A stretch of 64,000 nt of DNA from Salinimicrobium sp963739625 (GTDB lineage: Bacteria > Bacteroidota > Bacteroidia > Flavobacteriales > Flavobacteriaceae). The stretch covers positions 186,001 to 250,000 of the forward strand of contig CAVUAU010000018.1 in NCBI GenBank assembly GCA_963739625.1. Reading direction: 5' to 3'. Position numbers and translations under genes: made by a program. Below, piece by piece: positions 38,371 through 46,677 of this stretch; position 1 is the first letter of the stretch; each line of letters begins with the position of its first letter. The notes under the pieces were generated by a model. The model was not told the DNA's origin. It did no database searches and saw nothing but the letters and a program-made list of their open reading frames with translations.

Positions 38371-38922
38371 ATGGCGTACGTACCAAGACTTAAACAAGAG
38401 TATAAAGAGAGAGTGATCTCTTCTCTTACAGAAGAATTCAGCTACTCTAACGTAATGGAGGTTCCAAAACTACAGAAGATAGTTGTGAGCCGCGGAGTTG
38501 GAGCTGCTGTTGCAGATAAGAAGCTTATTGACCATGCAGTTGATGAATTGACTGCTATTACCGGTCAAAAAGCGGTTTCGACCATTTCTAAAAAAGACGT
38601 TGCTTCTTTTAAACTTCGTAAAGGAATGCCAATTGGGGCTAAAGTTACTTTAAGAGGTGAAAGAATGTACGAATTTTTGGATCGTTTGATCACATCAGCA
38701 CTTCCACGTGTTCGTGATTTTAACGGGATCAAAGCTACCGGTTTTGACGGAAGAGGAAATTATAACCTTGGGGTAACCGAGCAGATTATCTTTCCTGAGA
38801 TCGATATTGACAAGGTGAACAGAATTAATGGTATGGATATTACCTTCGTTACCTCTGCAAATACCGATAAAGAAGCAAAATCGTTGTTAACTGAACTAGG
38901 ATTACCTTTTAAAAAGAATTAA
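38371..38922 (+). CDS. rplE: 50S ribosomal protein L5
   Basis: 183 residues with PRLKQEYKERV, the 5S-binding part (KIVVSRGVGAAVADKK) and GRGNYNLGVTEQIIFPEI. Forms the 5S RNP with L18 and 5S rRNA. Two bases separate it from both neighbours. Confidence 0.99.
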   Translation: MAYVPRLKQEYKERVISSLTEEFSYSNVMEVPKLQKIVVSRGVGAAVADKKLIDHAVDELTAITGQKAVSTISKKDVASFKLRKGMPIGAKVTLRGERMYEFLDRLITSALPRVRDFNGIKATGFDGRGNYNLGVTEQIIFPEIDIDKVNRINGMDITFVTSANTDKEAKSLLTELGLPFKKN

Positions 38923-38924
38923 TT

Positions 38925-39194
38925 ATGGCTAAAGAATCAATGAAAGCCCGCGAGGTGAAGAGACAAAAGCTGGTAGAAAAATATGCTGAAAAACGTAAAG
39001 CTTTAAAAGAAGCTGGCGATTATGAAGCATTGCAAAAGCTGCCAAAAAATGCCTCTCCCGTGCGTTTGCACAACCGTTGCAAATTAACAGGTAGACCAAG
39101 AGGGTATATGAGACAGTTCGGGATTTCTCGTGTTACATTCAGAGAAATGGCGAACAACGGATTAATTCCCGGGGTTAAAAAAGCTAGTTGGTAG
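38925..39194 (+). CDS. rpsN: 30S ribosomal protein S14, zinc-independent long type
   Basis: 89 residues with RCKLTGRPRGYMRQFGISRVTFRE near the C-terminus but no CxxC pairs, so it is the zinc-free form. A zinc-limitation switch would need a second S14 gene, which is not in this window. Confidence 0.98.
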   Translation: MAKESMKAREVKRQKLVEKYAEKRKALKEAGDYEALQKLPKNASPVRLHNRCKLTGRPRGYMRQFGISRVTFREMANNGLIPGVKKASW

Positions 39195-39212
39195 AATTAT
39201 AAATTGAGAGAA

Positions 39213-39242
39213 GGTTCTCCTTGATAGTATCGGGAGAAAACC
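39213..39242 (+). promoter_or_regulatory. hairpin in the rpsN-rpsH gap
   Basis: GGTTCTCC (39,213-39,220) pairs with GGAG...AACC (39,233-39,242) through an 8-bp stem with a two-base bulge and a 12-base loop. It ends 20 bases before the S8 start codon in one of the few wide gaps of the cluster. An S8 feedback site is possible but not shown. Confidence 0.35.
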
Positions 39243-39262
39243 ACTTTCGCAAATCAAAATAG

Positions 39263-39661
39263 ATGAATACAGATCCTATTGCAGATTACTTAACAAGAAT
39301 TAGAAACGCGGTAGCTGCCAACCACAGAGTGGTGGAGATTCCTGCTTCTAATCTTAAGAAGGAGATTACTAAAATTTTATTCGATCAGGGGTACATCCTG
39401 AGTTACAAATTTGATGATTCTACCGCTCAGGGAAGTATCAAAATCGCTCTTAAGTACGATAAAGTTACTAAAGAGTCTGTGATCAAGAAGATTCAAAGAA
39501 TAAGTAAACCTGGTCTGCGTAAGTATGCCGGAGCCAACGAACTACCAAGGATCCTTAACGGTCTTGGTATTGCTATTGTTTCTACTTCTCACGGAGTGAT
39601 GACTGGAAAACAGGCACAACAGGAAAAAGTTGGTGGAGAGGTATTGTGCTACGTTTACTAA
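39263..39661 (+). CDS. rpsH: 30S ribosomal protein S8
   Basis: 132 residues with DPIADYLTRIRNA at the start and the C-terminal signature GIAIVSTSHGVMTGKQA. In other bacteria S8 is the spc-operon repressor that binds its own mRNA. Confidence 0.99.
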   Translation: MNTDPIADYLTRIRNAVAANHRVVEIPASNLKKEITKILFDQGYILSYKFDDSTAQGSIKIALKYDKVTKESVIKKIQRISKPGLRKYAGANELPRILNGLGIAIVSTSHGVMTGKQAQQEKVGGEVLCYVY

Positions 39662-39680
39662 TTTTTAAAGACGAAAAGAA

Positions 39681-40223
39681 ATGTCAAGAATAGGTAAAAG
39701 CCCAATTACAATTCCAGAAGGTGTTACAGTAGACCTTAGCGAAGGAGTTGTTACGGTAAAAGGAAAATTAGGAGAGCTTAAACAGGAGATCCAAGATATC
39801 GATGTTCAAATCGAAGACAATGTGATCACTTTTGAGCGTGCTTCAGATAAAAAAGATCTTAAAGCCAAACACGGTCTTTACCGTGCTTTGATCAGTAATA
39901 TGATCGAAGGAGTGGCTAACGGCTATACAAAAGAGCTGGAATTAGTTGGTGTTGGATACAGAGCTTCCAATCAGGGTCAGAAATTGGACCTTGCTATTGG
40001 GTACTCTCACAACATTGTGTTAGATTTGGCCCCTGAAGTTAAGGTGGAGACTGTTTCTGAAAAAGGGAAGAACCCAATCGTGAAACTTACTTCATTTGAC
40101 AAGCAATTGGTAGGCCAGGTAGCTGCTAAGATTCGTTCTTTCCGTGCACCAGAACCTTACAAAGGAAAAGGTATCAAGTTTAGAGGAGAGCAGTTAAGAA
40201 GAAAAGCAGGTAAATCAGCTTAA
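39681..40223 (+). CDS. rplF: 50S ribosomal protein L6
   Basis: 180 residues, two alpha/beta repeats, beginning MSRIGKSPITIPEGV and ending with PEPYKGKGIKFRGEQLRRK. Sits near the sarcin-ricin loop. Confidence 0.99.
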   Translation: MSRIGKSPITIPEGVTVDLSEGVVTVKGKLGELKQEIQDIDVQIEDNVITFERASDKKDLKAKHGLYRALISNMIEGVANGYTKELELVGVGYRASNQGQKLDLAIGYSHNIVLDLAPEVKVETVSEKGKNPIVKLTSFDKQLVGQVAAKIRSFRAPEPYKGKGIKFRGEQLRRKAGKSA

Positions 40224-40235
40224 TAAGTTTAGATT

Positions 40236-40592
40236 ATGGCATTGTCAAAACAAGATAGAAGAACTAAGATAAAGAAGAGAATCCGTAAGGATATTACCGG
40301 TACAGGTGAGCGTCCAAGACTTTCAATATTCCGCAGCAATAAAGAGATTTATGCGCAAATAGTGAATGATGTGGATGGAACTACCATAGTTGCCGCTTCT
40401 TCAAGAGATAAAGATGTTGCTTCTGGTGAAGTTAACAAGAAAGAACAGGCTGCTTTGGTTGGTAAAGCTATTGCTGAAAAAGCCTTGAAAGCAGGTATAG
40501 ATACCATTTCGTTTGATCGTGGTGGTTATTTGTACCATGGAAGAGTAAAATCATTAGCAGAAGGTGCTCGCGAAGGAGGACTTAAATTCTAG
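40236..40592 (+). CDS. rplR: 50S ribosomal protein L18
   Basis: 118 residues with RPRLSIFRSNKEIYAQI and the closing SFDRGGYLYHGRVKSLAEGAREGG. 5S rRNA binder. Confidence 0.99.
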   Translation: MALSKQDRRTKIKKRIRKDITGTGERPRLSIFRSNKEIYAQIVNDVDGTTIVAASSRDKDVASGEVNKKEQAALVGKAIAEKALKAGIDTISFDRGGYLYHGRVKSLAEGAREGGLKF

Positions 40593-40597
40593 AAGAT

Positions 40598-41122
40598 ATG
40601 TATCAGGATTATAAAAACGTAGAACTTGTAAAGCCGGGTGGTCTTGAATTGAAAGATCGTCTGGTTGGTGTACAACGTGTTACTAAGGTTACAAAAGGTG
40701 GTAGAGCATTTGGTTTCTCGGCTATCGTTGTAGTAGGTGACGAAAATGGGGTTGTAGGCCACGGGTTAGGAAAATCTAAAGAGGTTGCAGACGCTATTTC
40801 AAAAGCAGTAGAAGATGCAAAGAAAAACCTGGTTCGTATTCCTTTGAATAAAGGAACACTTCCACACGAGCAAAAGGGGAAATACGGTGGAGCAAGAGTA
40901 ATGTTGCTTCCTGCCGCTCCCGGTACCGGAGTTATCGCCGGTGGTGCAATTCGTGCGGTACTAGAATCTGTTGGAGTGCATGATGTACTTTCCAAGAACC
41001 AGGGATCTTCAAACCCGCATAACGTGGTGAAAGCTACTTTTGATGCCCTGTTGAACCTGAGAAGCGCCGAGACTGTTGCAAAACAACGCGGTATTTCTCT
41101 TGAAAAAGTTTTTAAAGGTTAA
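40598..41122 (+). CDS. rpsE: 30S ribosomal protein S5
   Basis: 174 residues: double-stranded RNA-binding fold (DRLVGVQRVTKVTKGGRAFGFSA region) and the C-terminal domain with GTGVIAGGAIRAVLESVG. Contributes to accuracy at the decoding site. Confidence 0.99.
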   Translation: MYQDYKNVELVKPGGLELKDRLVGVQRVTKVTKGGRAFGFSAIVVVGDENGVVGHGLGKSKEVADAISKAVEDAKKNLVRIPLNKGTLPHEQKGKYGGARVMLLPAAPGTGVIAGGAIRAVLESVGVHDVLSKNQGSSNPHNVVKATFDALLNLRSAETVAKQRGISLEKVFKG

Positions 41123-41134
41123 TAACAAGGAAAA

Positions 41135-41317
41135 ATGGGAAAGATAAAAGTAACACAGGTAAAAAGTGCTATTAAACGCACTCAAAACCAAAAACGTACT
41201 TTAGAAGCACTTGGCCTAAAGAAAATCGGTCAGGTTGTGGAGCACGAGAATACGCCAAACATCCTTGGTATGGTAAATAAAGTTAAACACCTGGTTTCCT
41301 CTGAGGAGACTAAATAA
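41135..41317 (+). CDS. rpmD: 50S ribosomal protein L30
   Basis: 60 residues, MGKIKVTQVKSAIKRTQNQK start and ENTPNILGMVNKVKHLV; normal size. Between rpsE and rplO as in the standard spc order. Confidence 0.98.
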   Translation: MGKIKVTQVKSAIKRTQNQKRTLEALGLKKIGQVVEHENTPNILGMVNKVKHLVSSEETK

Positions 41318-41326
41318 TAAATTCAC

Positions 41327-41779
41327 ATGGAGTTAAGTAACTTAAAACCTGCAAAAGGTTCAGTTCAAAGTAACAGTAAACGTGTTGGGCGTGGTGAAGG
41401 ATCAGGTAAAGGTGGTACTGCCACCCGTGGTCATAAAGGTGCCAAATCTCGTTCTGGTTACTCTAGAAAAATAGGATTTGAAGGTGGGCAAATGCCACTT
41501 CAAAGACGTGTGCCTAAGTTTGGTTTCACCAACATCAACCGCAAAGAGTACCAGGGGATCAACCTTGATACACTTCAGGCGCTTGTTGATAATGGAAAAG
41601 TTCAGGATACTGTTGATATGAATGTATTGGTGGAAAATGGACTTGCACGAAAAAATGAGTTGGTTAAGATATTAGGTAGAGGGGAATTAAAAGCTAAGTT
41701 GAAAATATCTGTTCATAAATTTACTGCCTCAGCAAAGCAAGCTATCGAAGCGGCTGGTGGTGAAGCTGTTAATTTGTAA
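41327..41779 (+). CDS. rplO: 50S ribosomal protein L15
   Basis: 150 residues with the glycine/basic-rich N-terminal arm (RVGRGEGSGKGGTATRGHKG) and FEGGQMPLQRRVPKFGF. Ten bases ahead of secY. Confidence 0.99.
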   Translation: MELSNLKPAKGSVQSNSKRVGRGEGSGKGGTATRGHKGAKSRSGYSRKIGFEGGQMPLQRRVPKFGFTNINRKEYQGINLDTLQALVDNGKVQDTVDMNVLVENGLARKNELVKILGRGELKAKLKISVHKFTASAKQAIEAAGGEAVNL

Positions 41780-41789
41780 TAGATAAGCA

Positions 41790-43127
41790 ATGAAATTCAT
41801 CAATACAATAAAGAATATCTGGAAAATCGAGGAGCTAAAAAATAGAATTTTAGTAACCCTCGGTTTGTTGTTGGTGTATCGTTTTGGAGCGCAGGTTGTG
41901 CTTCCGGGAATTGATGCCTCTCAATTGGCGAATTTGTCTACTCAAACTGAAGGTGGACTATTAGGCCTTCTAAATGCATTTACAGGAGGAGCGTTTTCGA
42001 ACGCTTCTGTCTTTGCATTGGGGATCATGCCGTATATTTCTGCTTCTATTGTTGTGCAGTTGATGGGAATCGCGGTTCCTTATCTTCAAAAATTGCAAAA
42101 AGAAGGAGAGAGTGGTAGAAGAAGGATCAACCAGATCACTAGATGGTTGACCATTGCAATTACCCTTGTACAGGGGCCGGGTTATATTTATAACCTTTTT
42201 GCAACCCTTCCTTCCAGTGCGTTTTTGATTGACAGCAACGTTACTTTTGTTGTTTCATCTGTCATCATCCTGGCTACAGGAACTATTTTTGCGATGTGGC
42301 TTGGTGAGAAGATTACAGACAAAGGTATTGGTAATGGTATTTCCTTATTGATTATGGTGGGTATCATTGCGCGTTTACCTCTTTCTTTTGTTCAGGAATT
42401 TGTTTCCAGAGTATTCGAATCTAATGGGGGTCTTATCATGATCCTTATCGAACTTGTGATCTGGTTTACCATCATCCTTGGTAGCGTTATGCTTATCATG
42501 GCTGTGCGTCAAATCCCTGTACAGTACGCCAGGAGAACAGCTTCGGGCGGATACGAGAAAAACGTTTTTGGTTCAAGACAATATATTCCTTTGAAGCTGA
42601 ATGCTTCAGGGGTAATGCCGATCATTTTTGCACAGGCGATCATGTTTATCCCGGCTGCGGTGGCAGGACTTTCACAGTCTGAAACTGCACAGGGAGTAAC
42701 AGCTGCCTTTAGCGATATTTTCGGATTCTGGTATAATCTGGTGTTCGCGTTATTAATTATAATTTTTACGTACTTTTACACCGCGATTACAGTACCTACC
42801 AATAAAATGGCAGATGATCTTAAAAGGAGTGGTGGTTTTATTCCGGGAATTCGACCTGGTACCGAGACTTCAGAATACCTTGACAGGATCATGTCACAAA
42901 TCACCCTTCCGGGTTCGATATTCCTTGCGATTATTGCAGTGTTCCCTGCGATCATCATTTCACTGCTTGGAGTACAACAGGGATGGGCGTTGTTTTTTGG
43001 AGGTACGTCGTTGTTGATCTTAGTGGGAGTTGCAATTGACACTATGCAACAAGTGAATTCTTACTTGTTGAACAGGCACTATGACGGGTTAATGAAAACC
43101 GGTAAAAACAGAAAAGCAGTAGCATAA
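41790..43127 (+). CDS. secY: preprotein translocase subunit SecY
   Basis: 445 residues with ten hydrophobic segments and the signatures GIMPYISASIVVQL and RPGTETSEYLDRIM. Channel of the Sec system in the inner membrane. In many bacteria adk and map follow secY; here infA starts on the last base of the stop codon (TAATG), and adenylate kinase is instead fused to Hpt at 3.6 kb. Confidence 0.99.
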   Translation: MKFINTIKNIWKIEELKNRILVTLGLLLVYRFGAQVVLPGIDASQLANLSTQTEGGLLGLLNAFTGGAFSNASVFALGIMPYISASIVVQLMGIAVPYLQKLQKEGESGRRRINQITRWLTIAITLVQGPGYIYNLFATLPSSAFLIDSNVTFVVSSVIILATGTIFAMWLGEKITDKGIGNGISLLIMVGIIARLPLSFVQEFVSRVFESNGGLIMILIELVIWFTIILGSVMLIMAVRQIPVQYARRTASGGYEKNVFGSRQYIPLKLNASGVMPIIFAQAIMFIPAAVAGLSQSETAQGVTAAFSDIFGFWYNLVFALLIIIFTYFYTAITVPTNKMADDLKRSGGFIPGIRPGTETSEYLDRIMSQITLPGSIFLAIIAVFPAIIISLLGVQQGWALFFGGTSLLILVGVAIDTMQQVNSYLLNRHYDGLMKTGKNRKAVA

Positions 43128-43342
43128 TGGCAAAACAACCGGCAATAGAGCAAGACGGAACGATCATTGAAGCATTGTCTAATGCTATGTTCCGGGTGGA
43201 ATTAGAAAATGGTCATGTGGTGACCGCACATATTTCAGGTAAGATGCGAATGCATTATATTAAGTTGTTGCCTGGGGATAAAGTGAAATTAGAAATGAGC
43301 CCTTACGATTTATCTAAGGCTCGAATAACTTACAGATACTAA
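43127..43342 (+). CDS. infA: translation initiation factor IF-1
   Basis: 71 residues, single OB fold with FRVELENGHVVTAHISGKMR and GDKVKLEMSPYDLSKARI. Overlaps the secY stop by one base. Confidence 0.99.
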   Translation: MAKQPAIEQDGTIIEALSNAMFRVELENGHVVTAHISGKMRMHYIKLLPGDKVKLEMSPYDLSKARITYRY

Positions 43343-43347
43343 TAACT

Positions 43348-43464
43348 ATGAAAGTTAGAGCATCAATTAAAAAAAGAAGTGCCGAGTGCAAGATTGTGCG
43401 TAGAAAAGGCAGACTTTACGTGATTAACAAAAAGAATCCAAAATTTAAACAAAGACAAGGGTAG
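43348..43464 (+). CDS. rpmJ: 50S ribosomal protein L36
   Basis: 38 residues (MKVRASIKKRSAECKIVRRK start, ending NPKFKQRQG). Only one Cys is present where zinc-binding L36 has three Cys and a His, so this is the zinc-independent type, as is S14 in the same cluster. Five bases after infA and two before rpsM. Confidence 0.97.
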   Translation: MKVRASIKKRSAECKIVRRKGRLYVINKKNPKFKQRQG

Positions 43465-43466
43465 TT

Positions 43467-43841
43467 ATGGCTAGAATTGCAGGTGTTGATATACCAAAAC
43501 AAAAGCGAGGCGTTATAGCATTGACCTATATCTTCGGAATCGGAAAGAGCAGAGCTCAGGAGATCCTTAAAGAGGCCAACGTAGAAGAAGGTAAAAAAGT
43601 TTCTGATTGGAACGATGACGAAATCGGAAGAATTCGTGAGGCAGTTGGGGATTATAAAATTGAAGGAGAACTTCGTTCTGAAATTCAGTTGAGCATCAAA
43701 CGCTTGATGGATATTGGAAGTTATAGAGGAATTCGTCACAGAGCGGGGCTTCCGCTTAGAGGACAAAGAACCAAGAATAACTCCCGTACAAGAAAAGGAA
43801 GAAGAAAAACAGTTGCAAACAAGAAGAAAGCAACTAAATAA
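43467..43841 (+). CDS. rpsM: 30S ribosomal protein S13
   Basis: 124 residues with ARIAGVDIPKQKRG, the helix-two-turn-helix and the C-terminal SYRGIRHRAGLPLRGQRT segment. Start of the alpha-operon part of the cluster. Confidence 0.99.
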   Translation: MARIAGVDIPKQKRGVIALTYIFGIGKSRAQEILKEANVEEGKKVSDWNDDEIGRIREAVGDYKIEGELRSEIQLSIKRLMDIGSYRGIRHRAGLPLRGQRTKNNSRTRKGRRKTVANKKKATK

Positions 43842-43849
43842 TAAGTAGG

Positions 43850-44239
43850 ATGGCAAAAGCAAAAGCAACTCAAAAGAAGCGTAAAGTAAATGTTGAGTCT
43901 ATTGGAGAAGCGCATGTTACTGCTTCTTTCAACAACATTATTATTTCCTTAACCAATAAGAAAGGTGATGTTATCTCCTGGTCTTCAGCCGGTAAAATGG
44001 GCTTTAGAGGATCTAAGAAAAACACTCCTTATGCAGCCCAGTTGGCTGCCGAAGATGCGTCAAAAGTAGCTCACGAAGCTGGTTTGCGCAAGGTTAAGGT
44101 TTTCGTGAAAGGACCTGGAAACGGTAGAGAATCTGCTATTCGTTCCCTTCACAATGCAGGAATTGAAGTAACCGAGATCATCGATGTTACTCCACTTCCA
44201 CACAATGGATGTCGTCCTCCTAAAAGACGTAGAGTTTAA
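43850..44239 (+). CDS. rpsK: 30S ribosomal protein S11
   Basis: 129 residues with the FNNIIISLTNKKGDVISWSS core and the signature PLPHNGCRPPKRRRV at the end. Platform protein. Confidence 0.99.
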   Translation: MAKAKATQKKRKVNVESIGEAHVTASFNNIIISLTNKKGDVISWSSAGKMGFRGSKKNTPYAAQLAAEDASKVAHEAGLRKVKVFVKGPGNGRESAIRSLHNAGIEVTEIIDVTPLPHNGCRPPKRRRV

Positions 44240-44254
44240 TTAATAAGTATAATA

Positions 44255-44311
44255 AAAGTAAGCAAAGAGATCTGCGAAGGACAGTGACCTTAATTCCTGA
44301 TCGCTTGCTTT
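44255..44311 (+). promoter_or_regulatory. candidate S4 autoregulatory RNA in the rpsK-rpsD gap
   Basis: Three nested stems: outer AAAGTAAGC / GCTTGCTTT (9 bp, one G-U), middle GATC / GATC directly inside on the 3' side, inner AAGG-acagtga-CCTT. The structure ends 15 bases before the S4 start codon. In other bacteria S4 represses its own operon by binding mRNA upstream of rpsM or rpsD, with unrelated structures in different phyla. No T-tract follows, so it is not a simple terminator. Confidence 0.5.
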
Positions 44312-44326
44312 ATAATCAATTTTTCA

Positions 44327-44932
44327 ATGGCAAGATATACTGGTCCAAAGACTAAAATCGCCCGTAAGTTCGGGGAAGCTATTTTCGGAGATGACAAATC
44401 TTTCGAAAAAAGAAATTATCCTCCGGGACAACACGGTAACAACCGTCGTCGCGGGAAAAAATCTGAATACGCTATCCAGTTGATGGAGAAACAAAAAGCA
44501 AAATACACTTATGGTATTTTGGAGCGTCAATTTAGAAACATGTTTGAAAAAGCAACACGTGCCCAGGGAATTACAGGGGAGGTGCTTTTGCAACTTGCAG
44601 AGTCTCGTTTAGATAACGTGGTTTACAGAATGGGGATTTCTCCTTCAAGACGTGGTGCAAGACAATTGGTTTCTCACAGACACATTACCGTTAATGGGGA
44701 ATTAGTGAACATTCCTTCTTACCAATTGAAGGCAGGAGATGTTGTTGGAGTAAGAGAGAAGTCAAAATCCTTAACTGCCATCCAGGATTCATTAGCTAAT
44801 TCAAGCAATGTGTACGAGTGGATCACATTTAACAATGAGACCAAAGAAGGAACTTATGTTTCTGTACCCGGAAGAGTACAAATTCCGGAAAATATAAATG
44901 AACAATTCATCGTCGAATTATATTCGAAATAA
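44327..44932 (+). CDS. rpsD: 30S ribosomal protein S4
   Basis: 201 residues with RYTGPKTKIARKFGE at the start and the S4 RNA-binding domain (ESRLDNVVYRMGISPSRRGARQLVSHRHI). No zinc-ribbon cysteines. Initiates 16S 5'-domain folding. Confidence 0.99.
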   Translation: MARYTGPKTKIARKFGEAIFGDDKSFEKRNYPPGQHGNNRRRGKKSEYAIQLMEKQKAKYTYGILERQFRNMFEKATRAQGITGEVLLQLAESRLDNVVYRMGISPSRRGARQLVSHRHITVNGELVNIPSYQLKAGDVVGVREKSKSLTAIQDSLANSSNVYEWITFNNETKEGTYVSVPGRVQIPENINEQFIVELYSK

Positions 44933-44952
44933 TAATTCACAGAAGTCGTAAT

Positions 44953-45945
44953 ATGGCAATATTAAATTTTCAGAAGCCCGATAAAGTTATAATGATTGAT
45001 TCAACCGATTTCGAAGGGAAATTTGAATTTCGCCCTTTGGAACCAGGATATGGATTGACCGTTGGTAACGCTTTAAGGAGAGTACTCTTGTCTTCATTGG
45101 AAGGGTTCGCTATTACTTCCGTTCGCATGGAAGGAGTAGATCACGAATTCTCCACTATCCCCGGGGTAGTAGAAGACGTAACCGAAATTATTCTAAACCT
45201 GAAACAAATCAGGTTCAAGAGGCAAATTGATGAAATAGACAATGAAGCCGTTACAATTTCTGTTTCAGGTCAGGACCAGCTTACTGCGGGACACTTTCAA
45301 AAATTCATCTCAGGTTTCCAGGTCCTTAACCCGGATCTTGTGATCTGTAACATGGATAAGAAAGTGAACCTTAACATGGAAGTGACCGTTGAAAAGGGTA
45401 GAGGATATGTTCCTGCTGAAGAGAACAAGAAAGCCAACGCTCCTTTGGGTACCATCTATACTGATTCTATTTACACTCCGGTGAAAAATGTGAAGTACAG
45501 TATTGAAAACTACCGTGTGGAACAAAAGACCGACTATGAAAAATTGGTTTTTGAGATCATTACCGATGGTTCTATTCATCCAAAAGATGCATTGACTGAA
45601 GCTGCCAAGACTTTGATTCACCACTTTATGTTGTTCTCTGATGAGCGCATAACTTTGGAGGCCGATGAAATTGCACAGACTGAAACTTATGATGAGGAAT
45701 CTCTTCATATGCGCCAGTTGCTAAAGACCAAGTTGGTTGATATGGATCTTTCAGTAAGAGCTTTGAACTGTCTTAAAGCTGCTGAAGTTGATACCCTTGG
45801 AGATTTAGTTTCTTATAACAAGAACGACCTGATGAAGTTCCGTAACTTCGGAAAGAAATCTCTTACCGAGTTAGAAGAGTTGGTAAACAACAAAGGATTG
45901 AACTTCGGGATGGATCTTTCAAAATATAAACTTGATAAAGACTAG
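44953..45945 (+). CDS. rpoA: RNA polymerase alpha subunit
   Basis: 330 residues. N-terminal dimerisation domain with EPGYGLTVGNALRRVLLSSLEG, then a flexible linker and the alpha C-terminal domain (LSVRALNCLKAAEVDTLGDLV, RNFGKKSLTELEEL). Scaffold for beta and beta-prime, with DNA and activator contacts from the C-terminal domain. Confidence 0.99.
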   Translation: MAILNFQKPDKVIMIDSTDFEGKFEFRPLEPGYGLTVGNALRRVLLSSLEGFAITSVRMEGVDHEFSTIPGVVEDVTEIILNLKQIRFKRQIDEIDNEAVTISVSGQDQLTAGHFQKFISGFQVLNPDLVICNMDKKVNLNMEVTVEKGRGYVPAEENKKANAPLGTIYTDSIYTPVKNVKYSIENYRVEQKTDYEKLVFEIITDGSIHPKDALTEAAKTLIHHFMLFSDERITLEADEIAQTETYDEESLHMRQLLKTKLVDMDLSVRALNCLKAAEVDTLGDLVSYNKNDLMKFRNFGKKSLTELEELVNNKGLNFGMDLSKYKLDKD

Positions 45946-46042
45946 TCGCGGTTTATTCGCAACTGTTTGAATCTATAATCATTAACCATCATAATTTGCT
46001 CCTCAAAATGGGTCGAAGCAAGATGATGAAACAAAACATGTC

Positions 46043-46534
46043 ATGAGACACGGAAAAAAAACAAACCATTTAGGTAGACAAACTGCTCATCGCAAGGCGA
46101 TGTTGGCAAACATGGCTTGTTCTCTTATTGAGCACAAGCGCATCAATACCACTGTTGCTAAAGCGAAAGCTTTAAAGCAATTTGTTGAGCCTTTGGTAAC
46201 AAAATCTAAAGAAGATACTACTCACAACAGAAGAATCGTATTCAGTAAATTGCGTGATAAAAATGCAATTTCTGAACTGTTTCGTGAAGTAGCTCCTAAA
46301 GTTGGTGATCGCCCGGGAGGTTATACCCGAATCATCAAATTAGGTAATCGTTTAGGTGATAACGCAGATATGGCACTTATCGAACTTGTTGATTACAACG
46401 AGATCTATAACGTGAACAAACCTGAGAAGAAGAAGTCAACTCGTAGAGCCGGTAGAGGTAAAAAAACCTCAGATGATGCTCAAAAAGCGCCAGAGGCTTC
46501 TGAAACTAAAAAGAACGAAGGCAAAGAGGAATAG
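46043..46534 (+). CDS. rplQ: 50S ribosomal protein L17
   Basis: 163 residues: the L17 core (MRHGKKTNHLGRQTAHRKAML, YTRIIKLGNRLGDNADMALIELV) plus a ~35-residue Lys/Glu/Ala-rich tail common in Bacteroidota. The 97-base gap after rpoA has only a weak stem (TTTGCT / AGCAAG). Last gene of the supercluster. Confidence 0.98.
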   Translation: MRHGKKTNHLGRQTAHRKAMLANMACSLIEHKRINTTVAKAKALKQFVEPLVTKSKEDTTHNRRIVFSKLRDKNAISELFREVAPKVGDRPGGYTRIIKLGNRLGDNADMALIELVDYNEIYNVNKPEKKKSTRRAGRGKKTSDDAQKAPEASETKKNEGKEE

Positions 46535-46560
46535 TAATGACTCTTTCTTCAAACATTTTA

Positions 46561-46588
46561 AAAGGATAAGCTTAATAGCTTATCCTTT
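46561..46588 (+). terminator. terminator of the ribosomal supercluster
   Basis: 11-bp perfect stem AAAGGATAAGC / GCTTATCCTTT with a six-base loop, run of T after it. 26 bases past the rplQ stop. Confidence 0.95.
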
Positions 46589-46647
46589 TTTTATATTACA
46601 TAAGTACATATTTTAAGGCGTCCGAAAAATTGAGGTGCCAAAAAGGG

Positions 46648-46655
46648 TAAATTTG
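46648..46655 (+). promoter_or_regulatory. -7 promoter box of carA
   Basis: TAAATTTG matches TAnnTTTG exactly and ends 22 bases before the carA ATG. A TTG lies upstream but at shorter spacing than usual. Confidence 0.6.
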
Positions 46656-46677
46656 CTAAGACTTTAAAATTGATTCT

